From Pseudomonadota bacterium (GTDB lineage: Bacteria; Desulfobacterota; Binatia; Binatales; Binataceae): DNA of 64,000 nucleotides. The position numbers and the translations under genes are program-made. Each line of letters starts with the position of its first letter. Position 1 is the stretch's first letter. Under the pieces are notes generated by a model that saw only the letters and a program-made list of their open reading frames with translations, had not been told where the DNA came from and did no database searches. Of the stretch, positions 17,148-26,184 are shown in pieces. The stretch lies in contig JAJPHZ010000033.1 in NCBI GenBank assembly GCA_021325025.1, positions 62,001 through 126,000 on the forward strand, written 5' to 3'.

Positions 17148-17901
17148 AGACACGGCGAAGCTGACTGCGGGAGGCAAACCAGTCGACTTCCTCGCCGCGT
17201 TCGAGCACGAGTTGCAGCACTGCCAGACCGATTGAAAGCAGGACGATGCCTGCCCAGTCGACGCGCTCCACACCGCGCTGCAGATAGGGCGGGTCCTGCA
17301 CGAAGGTGCTCACCATGATAAAGCCGGCGATGCAGAACGGAACGTTGATGTAAAAGATCCATGGCCAGCCGAAGTCGTCGATAATCAAGCCGCCCACCAC
17401 GGGTCCCAGCGCGGGAGCAAGAATCACTCCCATCGTGTACAGCGCCATCGACATCGCCTGCTCTTCGGGCGGGAATTTCTCGCGCACGATAGCCTGCGAC
17501 ATCGGCATCAGACTGCCGCCGCCCAGCCCCTGCATCACACGGAAAACGATCATCTGGCCCAGGGTGCGCGAGGTGCCGGCCAGTATCGAGCCGGTGATGA
17601 AGACGAGCATCGAAGCCAGGTACAGGCGCTTGCATCCGAAGAGTCTGGCCCACCAGGCGGACATGGTGATCTGGATGATTTCGACGATGCTATAGGCGGT
17701 CGACACCCAGGTGATGGTGAGCAGGTCAGTGCCGAACGTTCCCATCATGTGCGGCATCTCGACGTTGACCACCGTCGCATCCATGATCGACGGAACGGAA
17801 CCCAGCAGCACCGAGGCCGCAACGATCCATTTGCCCGCTTCCGCCCCCTGGACAATGATGGCGAGCTTGCGATCGGGAACGGTGGCGGCGCCGGTAGCCA
17901 T
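17137..17901 (-). pseudogene. DHA2-type MFS exporter, 5' half, truncated by the rearrangement
   Basis: The reading frame begins at an ATG with AGGAG eight bases upstream and encodes about 250 residues of an EmrB/QacA-like 14-TM exporter: the D-x-x-V motif in TM1 (IMDATVVNVEMPHMMG), motif A-like FGCKRLYLASM, and motif C-like ILAPALGPVVGGLI. After ERGEEVDWFAS the sequence leaves the family and stops within about ten codons in the SDR fragment. The C-terminal half of such a transporter lies at 52817-53508. About 50 residues expected between the halves are absent from both, judged against EmrB from memory. The truncated product is unlikely to transport. Confidence 0.85.
17147..17149. other. Left breakpoint of the inferred 35.7-kb inversion
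   Basis: Reading leftwards, MFS coding sequence changes to SDR coding sequence here. The matching right breakpoint is near 52815-52817. The two junctions share at most the dinucleotide CT; no long inverted repeat is visible, so homologous recombination between repeats is not supported. Confidence 0.6.
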
Positions 17902-18170
17902 CCGTCTGACTCCTGACCCGTTTGTTATGGAGCCTCAGACAATCGGTTTCACGCCTTAATTGCGCACGCCAAAGCGGCCGGAGCCGAATTGCAAATCGAA
18001 CTTCCGTTCTTGTTTTCAGCCTCAGGTTTAGACCAAGGCGCCTCACACGCCAAGGCTCAAGGGTTGACATCGAACCGCGCAGGGTTTGAGATTTCGGCTA
18101 ACCGAACGATTCTGTGCCGTCGGGAGCGGGTGGTCAGCGTGCCGGGAAATCGCCCGGGAAGGAAGCCGCG

Positions 18171-18824
18171 ATGCTGTATATGAACCAAATTGTCCGCGTT
18201 CAGCCGGCCGCGATGAAGGCGTATGTCGAGCGGTTCAAGCAGGTTCTGACGCCGCTGATGCGGCGCTATGGCGTCGAGCTGGTGGGACTGTGGCAGGTGC
18301 TGATGGCCAACGACTTCATCGACCTGTGGGAGGTCCAACAGTACGCCGACCTTGACCGGCTGAGTCAGGCGATGAAAGAGGACGCCGAGTTCCTCGCCTA
18401 TCAGCAGCAGGATTTCGCGCAGCGCGTGAACTGGAGCGTCAAGCTGCTGCATCCGACGGCGTTTTGTCCCGACCTGGCGCAAATCAAGCGCGAGCAGATC
18501 AAGGGCGGCCTGTACATGCTGGCGACGATTCCGATCGTTCCCGACCGCCTCCAGGAGTATCTCAAGCTGTTCCCGAAATACGGGATGCGCCTGGAGCACA
18601 AGCATGGCCTGCGCACGCTGGGCTACTGGCACGGCGGCGGGACCGACCACACCGAGGCGTTTAACTGCACGCAGATTTGCGTCATCGAGGACTGGGCGCA
18701 CTGGGCCCGCTTCGTGGAAGGACGCACCAAGGATCCCGAAGTCGCGGAATGGATGAACCGGGCGCTGTTTTACCGCACCTTCCACAGCGCGCTCTGGATG
18801 ACCCCCGCGTACATACCGTATTGA
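18171..18824 (+). CDS. NIPSNAP-like dimeric alpha-beta barrel protein
   Basis: A 217-residue cytoplasmic protein made of two ferredoxin-like repeats. The first half has MLYMNQIVRVQPAAMKAYV and VGLWQVLMANDFIDLWEV, the second GLYMLATIPIVPDRLQEYL and RTLGYWHGGGTDHTEAFN, the repeat pattern of NIPSNAP/EthD-like proteins. These often sit in catabolic clusters but their reactions are usually unknown. The ATG at 18171 has AAGGAAG upstream; the longer frame from 18114 lacks support. It is followed by a SnoaL-like gene and an SDR on the same strand, likely one operon. Confidence 0.7.
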   Translation: MLYMNQIVRVQPAAMKAYVERFKQVLTPLMRRYGVELVGLWQVLMANDFIDLWEVQQYADLDRLSQAMKEDAEFLAYQQQDFAQRVNWSVKLLHPTAFCPDLAQIKREQIKGGLYMLATIPIVPDRLQEYLKLFPKYGMRLEHKHGLRTLGYWHGGGTDHTEAFNCTQICVIEDWAHWARFVEGRTKDPEVAEWMNRALFYRTFHSALWMTPAYIPY

Positions 18825-18879
18825 CCGGCCGGACGCGTGAGCGGACCGGAAGCCGGATTGAGAACGAGGAGAACAGGTA

Positions 18880-19380
18880 ATGAGTCCGGAAAAAGAAGCT
18901 GCGCTCGACGAGATGCTGGCCAAGCAGCAGATCCATGAAACGATAATGCGCTATTGCCGCGCGGTCGACCGGCTTGATGAGGAATTGCTCTATACCGTCT
19001 ATCATCCCGACGGATACGACAACCATGGCGGATTCCGCGGCAAAGCTGAGGATTTCATCAAGTGGGTAATCCCCGAGATGCGTAAACTGTACAAGTCGAC
19101 CAATCATTGCATCTGCAATGAACTGATCGAAGTCAAGGGAGACACTGCGTATTGCGAATCATATTTCGTCGCCTACCATCGCTTCGACCGCGACGGCCGG
19201 GAATATGACATGATTTTCGGCGGGCGCTATATCGACAAGATGGAGCGGCGCAACGGCGAATGGAAGATCCTCAAGCGCAACGTGCTGCACGACTGGAACC
19301 GCATCGATCCGGTGACCGAGCGCTACGAAGTGCCGATCAACAGCCATCGCTCGCGCGAGGATCTCTGCTACCGGCGTTGA
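18880..19380 (+). CDS. SnoaL/NTF2-like domain protein
   Basis: A 166-residue cone-shaped alpha+beta protein of the SnoaL-like type: QQIHETIMRYCRAVDRLDEE at the N terminus followed by the Tyr/His/Asp-rich YHPDGYDNHGGFRGKAEDF and, in the second half, the strands YCESYFVAYHRF and EYDMIFGGRYIDKMER. Related proteins are hydratases, cyclases or dehydratases acting on ring compounds. GAGGAG lies eight bases upstream of the ATG. The gene is between the NIPSNAP-like and SDR genes in the same direction. Confidence 0.8.
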   Translation: MSPEKEAALDEMLAKQQIHETIMRYCRAVDRLDEELLYTVYHPDGYDNHGGFRGKAEDFIKWVIPEMRKLYKSTNHCICNELIEVKGDTAYCESYFVAYHRFDRDGREYDMIFGGRYIDKMERRNGEWKILKRNVLHDWNRIDPVTERYEVPINSHRSREDLCYRR

Positions 19381-19425
19381 ATCGTCGCGTACGTCCGGGG
19401 CACAACACGCGCAGGGAGAGCAGCA

Positions 19426-20142
19426 ATGGCTGAATCGAATCAAAGGCCAGTCGCGGCCGTGGTTGGAGTCGGACCGGGACTGGGTGCGTCGCTGGCGCGC
19501 CGCTTTGCGCGCGAGTACGCCGTGGCGATCGTGGCGCGCAGCGCCCCATACCTGAAATCGATGGCGGGTGAGATTCGCGATGCGGGCGGCAGCGCGCTGG
19601 AAGTGCAGGCCGACGTGGGAAACCGCGAGCAGGTCGCGGCAGGCTTCAAGCTGATTCGCGAGCGGCTTGGCGAAATCGACGCGCTGCTCTACAACGCCGG
19701 GGCCGGGCCGTTCGGGAGTGTCGGCGAAGTTACGCCCGAACAGTTCGAAAATTGCCTGCGCGTCAACGCGTTGGGTGCGTTTCTGTGCGCAAAGGAATGC
19801 GCGCCGGCGATGGTCGCACGCGGGCACGGCGTAATGCTCTTTACCGGCGCGACTGCGGGCGTAAAGGCCGGGGCACGGTCGGCGGCGTTCGGCCCGGCCA
19901 ACTTCGCCAAGCGCGGGCTGGCGCAATCGCTGGCCCGTGATTTGGGGCCCAAAGGCATCCACGTCGCGTGGATCAATATCGACGGCGTCATCGACCTGCC
20001 CAACCGCTTGATACCGGGCCTCAAAAAAGAGGACATGCTCAATCCCGACGCGATTGCCGAGACCTATTGGCATCTCGCCCATCAGGACCGCAGCGCGTGG
20101 ACGATGGAGATAGAGGTGCGCCCGTTCAGGGAAAAATTTTAA
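19426..20142 (+). CDS. Atypical SDR lacking the catalytic Tyr
   Basis: The 238-residue protein has the SDR nucleotide loop VGVGPGLGASLARRF and YNAGAGPFG, but the usual S-Y-K catalytic set is altered: the region reads TGATAGVKAGARSAAFGPANFAKRGLAQ split over residues 145-172, with Phe where Tyr is expected (FGPANFAKR) although Lys remains. This fits a known divergent SDR group with the (F)xxxAKFAxR pattern, whose activity is unclear. The start ATG has a GGGAGAGC ribosome site seven or more bases upstream. It closes the NIPSNAP/SnoaL/SDR operon. Confidence 0.85.
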   Translation: MAESNQRPVAAVVGVGPGLGASLARRFAREYAVAIVARSAPYLKSMAGEIRDAGGSALEVQADVGNREQVAAGFKLIRERLGEIDALLYNAGAGPFGSVGEVTPEQFENCLRVNALGAFLCAKECAPAMVARGHGVMLFTGATAGVKAGARSAAFGPANFAKRGLAQSLARDLGPKGIHVAWINIDGVIDLPNRLIPGLKKEDMLNPDAIAETYWHLAHQDRSAWTMEIEVRPFREKF

Positions 20143-20171
20143 CCCGCGCGACGCCTCGCGCCGTCTCCCGT

Positions 20172-20636
20172 CTACGAGCGCGCCCGCCCGATCCGCGCCA
20201 GGCTCTCCTGGGGCCAGACCTCGCTCGTTTTGTAGAATTCCCGAAACGCCCGCGCTTCTTTGGGCAGCTCCAGCCACGGCACTTTACTGCGCGTGAAGAT
20301 GTGGACATCGGGCCGTACCGCTTCCGGCGTATCGAGGGTTCCCCCGCGCACAAACAATGCGTCACCAGGGGCGCCGTGATAGCGGCTCCACAGGTAGGTG
20401 CCGCAATCGGCACAAAAGAACACGTCGTGGGCTTGTCCGCTGCCGCCCTTGAGCCGGAATGATTGCGGCGCCGCGCCGCTCGCCCGAACCGACTTCCGCT
20501 CCATCCACAGGTTGACTACGAACGCGCTGCCGCTTAGCCGCTGACAGTCGCGGCAATGGCAGGCGTGGACGATCAGGGGCTTGCCGGTCAGCTCGTATCG
20601 GATCGCGCCGCAGGCGCATCCTCCTTCCAGATTCAT
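20172..20636 (-). CDS. GFA family (glutathione-dependent formaldehyde-activating-like) zinc protein
   Basis: A 154-residue protein with the two zinc sites of the GFA/CENP-V fold: GGCACGAIRYE (C7, C9), CHCRDCQ (C26, C28, C31) and FFCADCGTYLW. Proteins of this family include the glutathione-formaldehyde adduct enzyme of Paracoccus, but most members are uncharacterised. It is convergent with the SDR before it and read in the same direction as recQ, which lies upstream; the link to either is unclear. Confidence 0.85.
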   Translation of the reverse strand: MNLEGGCACGAIRYELTGKPLIVHACHCRDCQRLSGSAFVVNLWMERKSVRASGAAPQSFRLKGGSGQAHDVFFCADCGTYLWSRYHGAPGDALFVRGGTLDTPEAVRPDVHIFTRSKVPWLELPKEARAFREFYKTSEVWPQESLARIGRARS

Positions 20637-20707
20637 AGGGGTTCCTCCCGCTGCCTATCAGAGATGGAACACGAAGATGCCGGTAGGGAGCAACTCAAAA
20701 CGGCTGC

Positions 20708-22567
20708 TCAGTTGCCGCTGTCGCCGGTCAGCATCTCGTTTGACACCTGCCGCTTGTTCCGTTCATACGCCGCGATATGCTCGATTAGCCGGGCGCCGAA
20801 GTCGGCAAGCTTTCGTTCGCCGACACCGCGCAGGTTGCGCAGCGCTTCGATGGTTGTCGGTTTGTGCCGGGCCAGTTCGCGCAGGGTTGAGTCATGGAGG
20901 ATCACGTAGGCGGGGACGCCGCGCTCCGTTGCAATCTCGCGGCGCAGCCCGCGCAGGCTCTCGAACAGCGCCTCGTCCACATCGCGCCACGTGTCGGCCT
21001 CCATCGCGGTGCGCTCGGCCTTGGGCTTTTTCGCCTCCAGCAGCGTAACCGCGCGCTTGCCGCGCATCACCTCCCATGAGGCGGCGTTGAGCCTGAGCAC
21101 CGGGCGATCGCCTGCCGTGCGCTCCAGCATCCCAGCGTCGACAAGCTGATAGATCAGGTTGGTTACGGTCTTGCGCGGCATCGCCTTGAGCAGGCCGTAG
21201 GTGGAGAGCTGATCGTGGCGCCATCGCCGCACCCGCTCGTTGCCCGCCCCGGTCAACACGTCGACCACGTGCTCGACGCCGAAACGCTGCTCGACCCGCG
21301 CCACGCACGAGAGCACCTTTTGCGCGAGCACGGTGGAATCCGCTGCACCCACGACCTCGCCCAGGCAAAGGTCGCACGCGCCGCAGTTGGGCTTGGAGTA
21401 ATTCTCCCCGAAGTAGGCCGACAGCGCCGCATGGCGGCATCGCACGACCGTGGCGAAGCGGCGCATCTCCTCGAGCAATTGCCGGCCGTTGTCGATCACC
21501 TCGGGCGGATTGTCGGCGTCCTCGGCGCTGCGCTCGATGAGCCCCTGCCAGCGCAGCACGTCCGCGGCGGAGTAAAACAGCACGCATTCCGCGGGCAGGC
21601 CGTCGCGGCCGGCGCGTCCGGTCTCCTGCTGGTAATGCTCGACCGACTTGGGGATCGCCGAATGGATCACGCAGCGGATGTCGCTGCGGTCGATTCCCAT
21701 TCCGAACGCGACGGTGGCGACCACCACGTCGATCTCTTCGGCGGCGAAGCGATCCTGCGTGCGGCGCCGCTCCTCGGCGTCCATCCCGGCGTGATAATGA
21801 GCGGCGCGAACGCCGTGCTCCGCCAAATAGCCGGCCATCGCTTCTGTGTCCTTGCGCGCCACGCAGTAAACGATTGCCGCCTTGCCGCGATGGCGCCGCA
21901 AGGTGTCGGCGACCTGCGCTTCGACGCGCACCTTGGGGATCACCCGGTAAAGCAGGTTGGGGCGATCGAAAGAGCCGACCAGAACCGTGGGATCTTCCAG
22001 GCCCAGTTGCTCGATGATGTCGCGGCGCACGCGCTCGGTGGCGGTGGCCGTGTAGCCGTGCACGCTGGCGTTGGGAAAGCGCGTCTTGAGCTCCGCCAGT
22101 TGGCGGTATTCAGGGCGGAAGTCGTGGCCCCAATGGCTGATGCAGTGCGCTTCGTCGATTGCAAAAGCCGACACGCGCAGGCGCGCGGCCAGTTCGAGAA
22201 AGCGCGGCGTCAGCATCCGCTCGGGCGCGACGAAGATCAGATGATGACGCCCGGCGGCGATTTCGCGTTCGGCCTGGCGCAACTGCGCCGCGTCCATCCC
22301 GCTGTGCAGCGCGGCGGCCGGATAACCGCAGGCGCGCAGTGCATCGACCTGATCCTTCATCAGGGCGATGAGCGGCGAGACCACGATGTCGGTGCGTGCG
22401 GCCACGGCCGGCGGCACCTGGTAGCACAGCGACTTGCCGCCCCCGGTCGGCATCACCACCAGCGAATCGCGCCGATCAAGCCCGGCCCGGATCGCTTCGG
22501 CCTGCAGCGGGCGGAGACTCTCGAAGCCCCAGAAACGGCGCACCGCGGCGAGAATCTCGTCAGTCAT
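20708..22567 (-). CDS. recQ: ATP-dependent DNA helicase RecQ
   Basis: A 619-residue superfamily 2 helicase with Walker A TGGGKS (residues 41-46), DEAH (138-141) followed by CISHWGHDFRPEY, motif VI QETGRAGRDG, the RQC zinc site (RCRHAALSAYFGE then CGACDLC), the RQC winged helix and a C-terminal HRDC-like domain (LRNLRGVGERKLADFG). It unwinds forked and recombination DNA during replication restart. Start is the ATG of MTDEILAAVRRFW; the longer ORF upstream is not homologous. It is divergent from the SDR at 22701. Confidence 0.95.
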   Translation of the reverse strand: MTDEILAAVRRFWGFESLRPLQAEAIRAGLDRRDSLVVMPTGGGKSLCYQVPPAVAARTDIVVSPLIALMKDQVDALRACGYPAAALHSGMDAAQLRQAEREIAAGRHHLIFVAPERMLTPRFLELAARLRVSAFAIDEAHCISHWGHDFRPEYRQLAELKTRFPNASVHGYTATATERVRRDIIEQLGLEDPTVLVGSFDRPNLLYRVIPKVRVEAQVADTLRRHRGKAAIVYCVARKDTEAMAGYLAEHGVRAAHYHAGMDAEERRRTQDRFAAEEIDVVVATVAFGMGIDRSDIRCVIHSAIPKSVEHYQQETGRAGRDGLPAECVLFYSAADVLRWQGLIERSAEDADNPPEVIDNGRQLLEEMRRFATVVRCRHAALSAYFGENYSKPNCGACDLCLGEVVGAADSTVLAQKVLSCVARVEQRFGVEHVVDVLTGAGNERVRRWRHDQLSTYGLLKAMPRKTVTNLIYQLVDAGMLERTAGDRPVLRLNAASWEVMRGKRAVTLLEAKKPKAERTAMEADTWRDVDEALFESLRGLRREIATERGVPAYVILHDSTLRELARHKPTTIEALRNLRGVGERKLADFGARLIEHIAAYERNKRQVSNEMLTGDSGN

Positions 22568-22700
22568 CGCTGTGTTCCCGGCCTTTATCCATACCACGAT
22601 GCGCCCCGCTGTGCGTGTCCTGCCGAGGTTTACATCGCAGCGCGGTTGCCGCAACATGGGCAGCCTGAGAACGATCGTTTCGTCAGGCGGAGGGCATCGC

Positions 22701-23456
22701 ATGAGAGGTCTAAAGGACAAGGTGGCGCTGGTCACGGCGGCGGCGGGAGCGGGGATGGGCAAAGCGACCGTCTATCGGCTGGCCCAGGAAGGCGCGGTGG
22801 TCGTGGTCACGGATTCGCACGCGCGCCGCACGCAGGAGACCACCGAGGAATTCGCCAGGGAATTTCCCGGCCGTGTAATCGGCTTTCCGCTTGACGTGTC
22901 CGATCGCGCCAACGTCCAGGAGGTGGTAAGCGCGGTCGAGGCGCGGCTGGGCCGCATCGACATCCTGGTCAACAACGCCGGCATCAACGCTTTCGGCAGC
23001 GTGGCCGAGCTCAGCCCCGAGGACTGGCAGCGGGTGCTCGACGTCGATCTGACGGGCTGCTTCAACATGATCCGGGCGGTGTTGCCGGGCATGAAGAAGC
23101 GCGGTTGCGGCTCGATTATCAACATCGCCTCGGTGGCCGCGTGGAACGCCAATTCCTCCGCCCCCTACAACGCCGCCAAGGCCGGAGTGTTGGCGCTGAC
23201 GCGCACCGTCGCCGCTGAAGCCGGCCCCGACGGCGTACGCTGCAATGCTATCGCGCCGGGAATGATACTGACCAAGTGGGTCGAGACGCATTGGAAGGAA
23301 ATCGGCGGCGACAGGATGGCGCGCGAGTGCCCGATGCGCCGCGGCGGCAAGCCCGAAGAAGTCGCGGCGGTAACCTGCTTCCTGGCTTCCGACGACGCCT
23401 CCTACATTACCGGCGAGGCGATCACGGTCAGCGGCGGATGGTACATGCATGCCTGA
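22701..23456 (+). CDS. Short-chain dehydrogenase/reductase
   Basis: A 251-residue classical SDR: TAAAGAGMGKA nucleotide loop, NNAG, ASVAAW with the catalytic Ser, and Y-x3-K in PYNAAKAG, ending ITVSGGWYMHA. GGAGGG lies six bases before the ATG. It closely resembles the broken SDR rebuilt from 52323-52816 and 16886-17147 (both have VAELSPEDW, INVAS or INIAS, SVAAW), so the two are paralogues. Substrate unknown. The downstream membrane-protein gene is convergent. Confidence 0.92.
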   Translation: MRGLKDKVALVTAAAGAGMGKATVYRLAQEGAVVVVTDSHARRTQETTEEFAREFPGRVIGFPLDVSDRANVQEVVSAVEARLGRIDILVNNAGINAFGSVAELSPEDWQRVLDVDLTGCFNMIRAVLPGMKKRGCGSIINIASVAAWNANSSAPYNAAKAGVLALTRTVAAEAGPDGVRCNAIAPGMILTKWVETHWKEIGGDRMARECPMRRGGKPEEVAAVTCFLASDDASYITGEAITVSGGWYMHA

Positions 23457-23465
23457 CGGCCGCTG

Positions 23466-23828
23466 TCATGACGGAGGCGCCGGCCCGGCCGCGGTGAGCG
23501 TCGATTCCCGGGGACCGCGGTACAGCGTCGACCACAGCGAGACCACGCCCGCGGCGTTGCCCGACCAGAAGGCGAGCCAGAAGGTCACCGGATGCGATTG
23601 CGCGGCGAGCCCCGAAGCGGCTGCCGCCAGCAGGACGACCCCGGCCACGATTACGGTGACGCCGGGCCATTTCAGGTAGTCGGCGCGCTTCGCCCAGATG
23701 CCGAGCGCGATCAGCACGGCGCCGGCGACGCCGAGCGCCGTGCCGTGGGCATAGAGCAGGTCCGCATCAAGCACGGCGATACAGACCAGGCACAGACCGA
23801 TTAGGGTGCTTAGCAGGTCCGGCAGCAT
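23466..23828 (-). CDS. Small membrane protein of unknown function (four TM)
   Basis: The 120-residue product is almost wholly hydrophobic, with about four helices (LLSTLIGLCLVCIAVLDA, GTALGVAGAVLIALGIWA, WPGVTVIVAGVVLLAAAA, VTFWLAFWSGNAAGVVSLW). I do not recognise a family with confidence; the pattern is like SPW-type small membrane proteins. Its start overlaps the preceding membrane-protein gene by 62 bases in another frame, with AGGGGAG about ten bases upstream, so translational coupling is plausible. It is the last gene of the norCB operon. Confidence 0.55.
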   Translation of the reverse strand: MLPDLLSTLIGLCLVCIAVLDADLLYAHGTALGVAGAVLIALGIWAKRADYLKWPGVTVIVAGVVLLAAAASGLAAQSHPVTFWLAFWSGNAAGVVSLWSTLYRGPRESTLTAAGPAPPS

Positions 23829-24123
23829 GAGACGGGTTCTCCCCTCGATGGATCCGGGTCAGATAGCGCCACGTGACGGGCGGGATGACCACATATGCGC
23901 CGCACGAGGCGGCGACGAATATCTTCCATCCCGCATGAAGCGGAGTGAGTACAATGATCGCCACCGCGAGCGTGAGCAAAGCGGCGTAGCTGGCCCAGGC
24001 CGCGATTTTCAAGACGAGCCGATCGGAGCGGCGCGCCAGGCAGTAGCACAATCCGTACGCGCCGGCGGCCGTGACGAAGACGCCGAGCATCAGCGCCGTG
24101 GCCAGCATCGTGCGCGGGGTCAT
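23767..24123 (-). CDS. Small membrane protein downstream of norB
   Basis: The 118-residue product has three to four hydrophobic helices (LATALMLGVFVTAAGAYGL, IAAWASYAALLTLAVAII, WKIFVAASCGAYVVIP) and a basic C-terminal tail. Its ATG overlaps the norB stop in an ATGA (24120-24123), a strong sign of coupled translation. No clear match to NorD, NorE or NorF is evident; a role in assembling or anchoring the nitric-oxide reductase is an inference from position only. Confidence 0.6.
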   Translation of the reverse strand: MTPRTMLATALMLGVFVTAAGAYGLCYCLARRSDRLVLKIAAWASYAALLTLAVAIIVLTPLHAGWKIFVAASCGAYVVIPPVTWRYLTRIHRGENPSHAAGPAKHPNRSVPGLYRRA

Positions 24124-25523
24124 GCTCCGGCCGCCGCGAGCGGCTCGCGCACGCGTGCCTCCACAGGTTTGGCGATCGAGAGCAGATCGTAAACCAGGAC
24201 CGCGTAGCCGGCGGCGAAAATCAGGCCGAACAACAGCCGCGCCCACATGCTCTGGTTGTACCAGGGCCGCCCCTGCATCGATAAAAACGCACTCCAGGTC
24301 GAGCCGCCGATCGCGCGTTCGAAGAAAGCCTGATCCATCCCGGCGACCAGCAGCGCCCCGGCCATCCCGACCATCCCGATATTGAGCAGCGCGAACGACC
24401 ATCGCCAGGCCCGCCCGTCGAGTCCCGTGCTGGCGCGGCTGCGCTCGACGACCAGGTAGAGCACCGCGATCACGCCGCATCCGTACGCGCCCCAAAATGC
24501 GAAATGGCCGTGCGAGGCGGTCCATTGTGTGCCGTGCGAATAGAGATTGATCTGCGGCAGCGTCATCATGAAGCCCCACACCCCGGCGCCGATGAAATTG
24601 CCGAACGCCTCCGCCAAGGTCCAGTAAAACGCCGGGCGGTTGGCGGCCTGCAGATGGCGCTCGCCCGCGTCGTACACCGCATGCACCACCATCCCGAGCA
24701 GCGGCAACGGCTCCAGCGCGGAGAAGAAACCACCGATCGCCAGCCAGTAATGGGGCGTGCCGATCCAGAAATAATGATGGCCCAGGCCCAGGATACCGGT
24801 GCCGAGCACCAGTGCGACCTCGACGTACAGCCAGCTTTCGACCACCCGGCGCGACGCGTCCACCAGATGAATCAGCGTCCACGCCATGATGCATCCGATC
24901 AGCACCTCCCAGGTCGCTTCGACCCACAGATGCACCAGCCACCACCACCAGAACAGGTCGGCGGACATGTTGCTCATCTCGGGGAAGGCGTCGAGATACA
25001 GCGCCAGCAGCGGAATCAGATCCGCGATCAGAACCGTGAGGATGCCGGTGGTGCGTCGCGCCTTGATCGCGGTGCCAATGACGTTATAGGCGAACACCGC
25101 CGCCACCACGACGATCCCGATCGCGGCCCATCGCGGCGCCTCCACATACTTGCGTCCCTGGTTGATGAACCACATCGAGAATTCGCTGGCGGTGCCGTAC
25201 TGGACGAAAATGAAGATCGCCACGACGACCGCCACGGCGGCGCAAAACACCCAGAACAGGATTTCCGCCAACCCGATTCCTTCGACTTCGCACTGCAGTT
25301 CCTGCGGCAAAAACCAGTAGATCGAGCCGATGAATCCCATCAGCAGCCAGATGATCAGGCCGTTGATGTGGACGATCTTGGCGGTCGAGAAGTTAAACGT
25401 GTTGAGCAGGAAGCCCGGCCGCACGAAGTAGATCGATGAGATCAGCCCGAAGATGACCATCGCGCCGAACATGACGGTCGAGGCGGTCAGGTATTTCAGG
25501 CCCAGGCGCTGCGCTCGGTACAT
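24120..25523 (-). CDS. norB: Nitric-oxide reductase large subunit NorB
   Basis: A 467-residue, twelve-helix heme-copper-type protein. Residues expected for cNOR are present: H52 (low-spin heme), HLWVEATWE with FeB ligand H198 and Glu202/Glu206, GLGHHYFWIG with FeB ligands H249-H250, and the heme-ligand region HGTQWTASHGHFAFWG. There is no Tyr-His cross-link motif of oxygen reductases, and the partner NorC is directly upstream. The complex reduces two NO to N2O at the cytoplasmic membrane using cytochrome c electrons. The norC stop is about ten bases upstream. Confidence 0.92.
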   Translation of the reverse strand: MYRAQRLGLKYLTASTVMFGAMVIFGLISSIYFVRPGFLLNTFNFSTAKIVHINGLIIWLLMGFIGSIYWFLPQELQCEVEGIGLAEILFWVFCAAVAVVVAIFIFVQYGTASEFSMWFINQGRKYVEAPRWAAIGIVVVAAVFAYNVIGTAIKARRTTGILTVLIADLIPLLALYLDAFPEMSNMSADLFWWWWLVHLWVEATWEVLIGCIMAWTLIHLVDASRRVVESWLYVEVALVLGTGILGLGHHYFWIGTPHYWLAIGGFFSALEPLPLLGMVVHAVYDAGERHLQAANRPAFYWTLAEAFGNFIGAGVWGFMMTLPQINLYSHGTQWTASHGHFAFWGAYGCGVIAVLYLVVERSRASTGLDGRAWRWSFALLNIGMVGMAGALLVAGMDQAFFERAIGGSTWSAFLSMQGRPWYNQSMWARLLFGLIFAAGYAVLVYDLLSIAKPVEARVREPLAAAGA

Positions 25524-25533
25524 TGCGATCCCC

Positions 25534-26106
25534 CTATTGGGCTGCGGGTGCGCCGAAACGATCGGGGAAGCCGTTGGTGTCCACCGACGAGATCCACTTC
25601 AGATAGGCGACCACGGCTTCGGCCTCCTCGCGCCCGATGTGCAGATTGGGCATTGCGCGCGCCCCCAGCCGCAGCGGATCCATCAGGAATTTGGCCAGGC
25701 GGTCCGAACGCTTGCGGGCGGGATATCGCGCCCACATCGGATCCACCCACGCGCGCGTCAGGTCGGGCGCGTAGTAGGCGCCGTTGCCGAAAAAGGTGTG
25801 GCAATCGATACAGGCGCGGCTTTGGATGACGAGCTTGCCCCGGGCGATCAGCGCGGCTGCCTCCTGGGGGGTGTATTTGTGATCGAAGATCAGCTCTTCG
25901 CCGCCGATTTTCGGCACGTACTCGCCGCGCTGCTGGTCGTACTCATAGGTGACGGCGCGGTTGATGACGCTGTAGGACGGTACGCGCGGCCCGCCGGGCG
26001 AGATCTGGCGCAGCGTATCGATCGTCAAAGCGGCCAGCACGATAGACATGAAGACCGTGGTGGCGATAGCCCCGGCTCGCCAGAAAGATGGATCGTGCGA
26101 GTACAT
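25534..26106 (-). CDS. norC: Nitric-oxide reductase cytochrome c subunit NorC
   Basis: A 190-residue membrane-anchored monoheme cytochrome c: an N-terminal TM helix (AIATTVFMSIVLAALTI) and C99IDCH103 followed by TFFGNGAYYAPDLTRAW, the hallmark of NorC, and a distal Met in the ARAMPNLHIG segment. It passes electrons from periplasmic donors to NorB. The gene pair, without norD or norQ in view, is followed by two small membrane proteins. Detoxification or partial denitrification are both possible uses. Confidence 0.92.
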   Translation of the reverse strand: MYSHDPSFWRAGAIATTVFMSIVLAALTIDTLRQISPGGPRVPSYSVINRAVTYEYDQQRGEYVPKIGGEELIFDHKYTPQEAAALIARGKLVIQSRACIDCHTFFGNGAYYAPDLTRAWVDPMWARYPARKRSDRLAKFLMDPLRLGARAMPNLHIGREEAEAVVAYLKWISSVDTNGFPDRFGAPAAQ

Positions 26107-26184
26107 GCCTCCCCCTGTTTCTTATGGCGATACGTGAGTTCAATGCTCCCGCTTTAGCCGGAGCATTCGGCGGCCGCCCCTGGT

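Noticed and set aside
17137..17160. IS element or site-specific recombinase site at the breakpoint
   Set aside because: No transposase, terminal repeats or target duplication is visible at either breakpoint.
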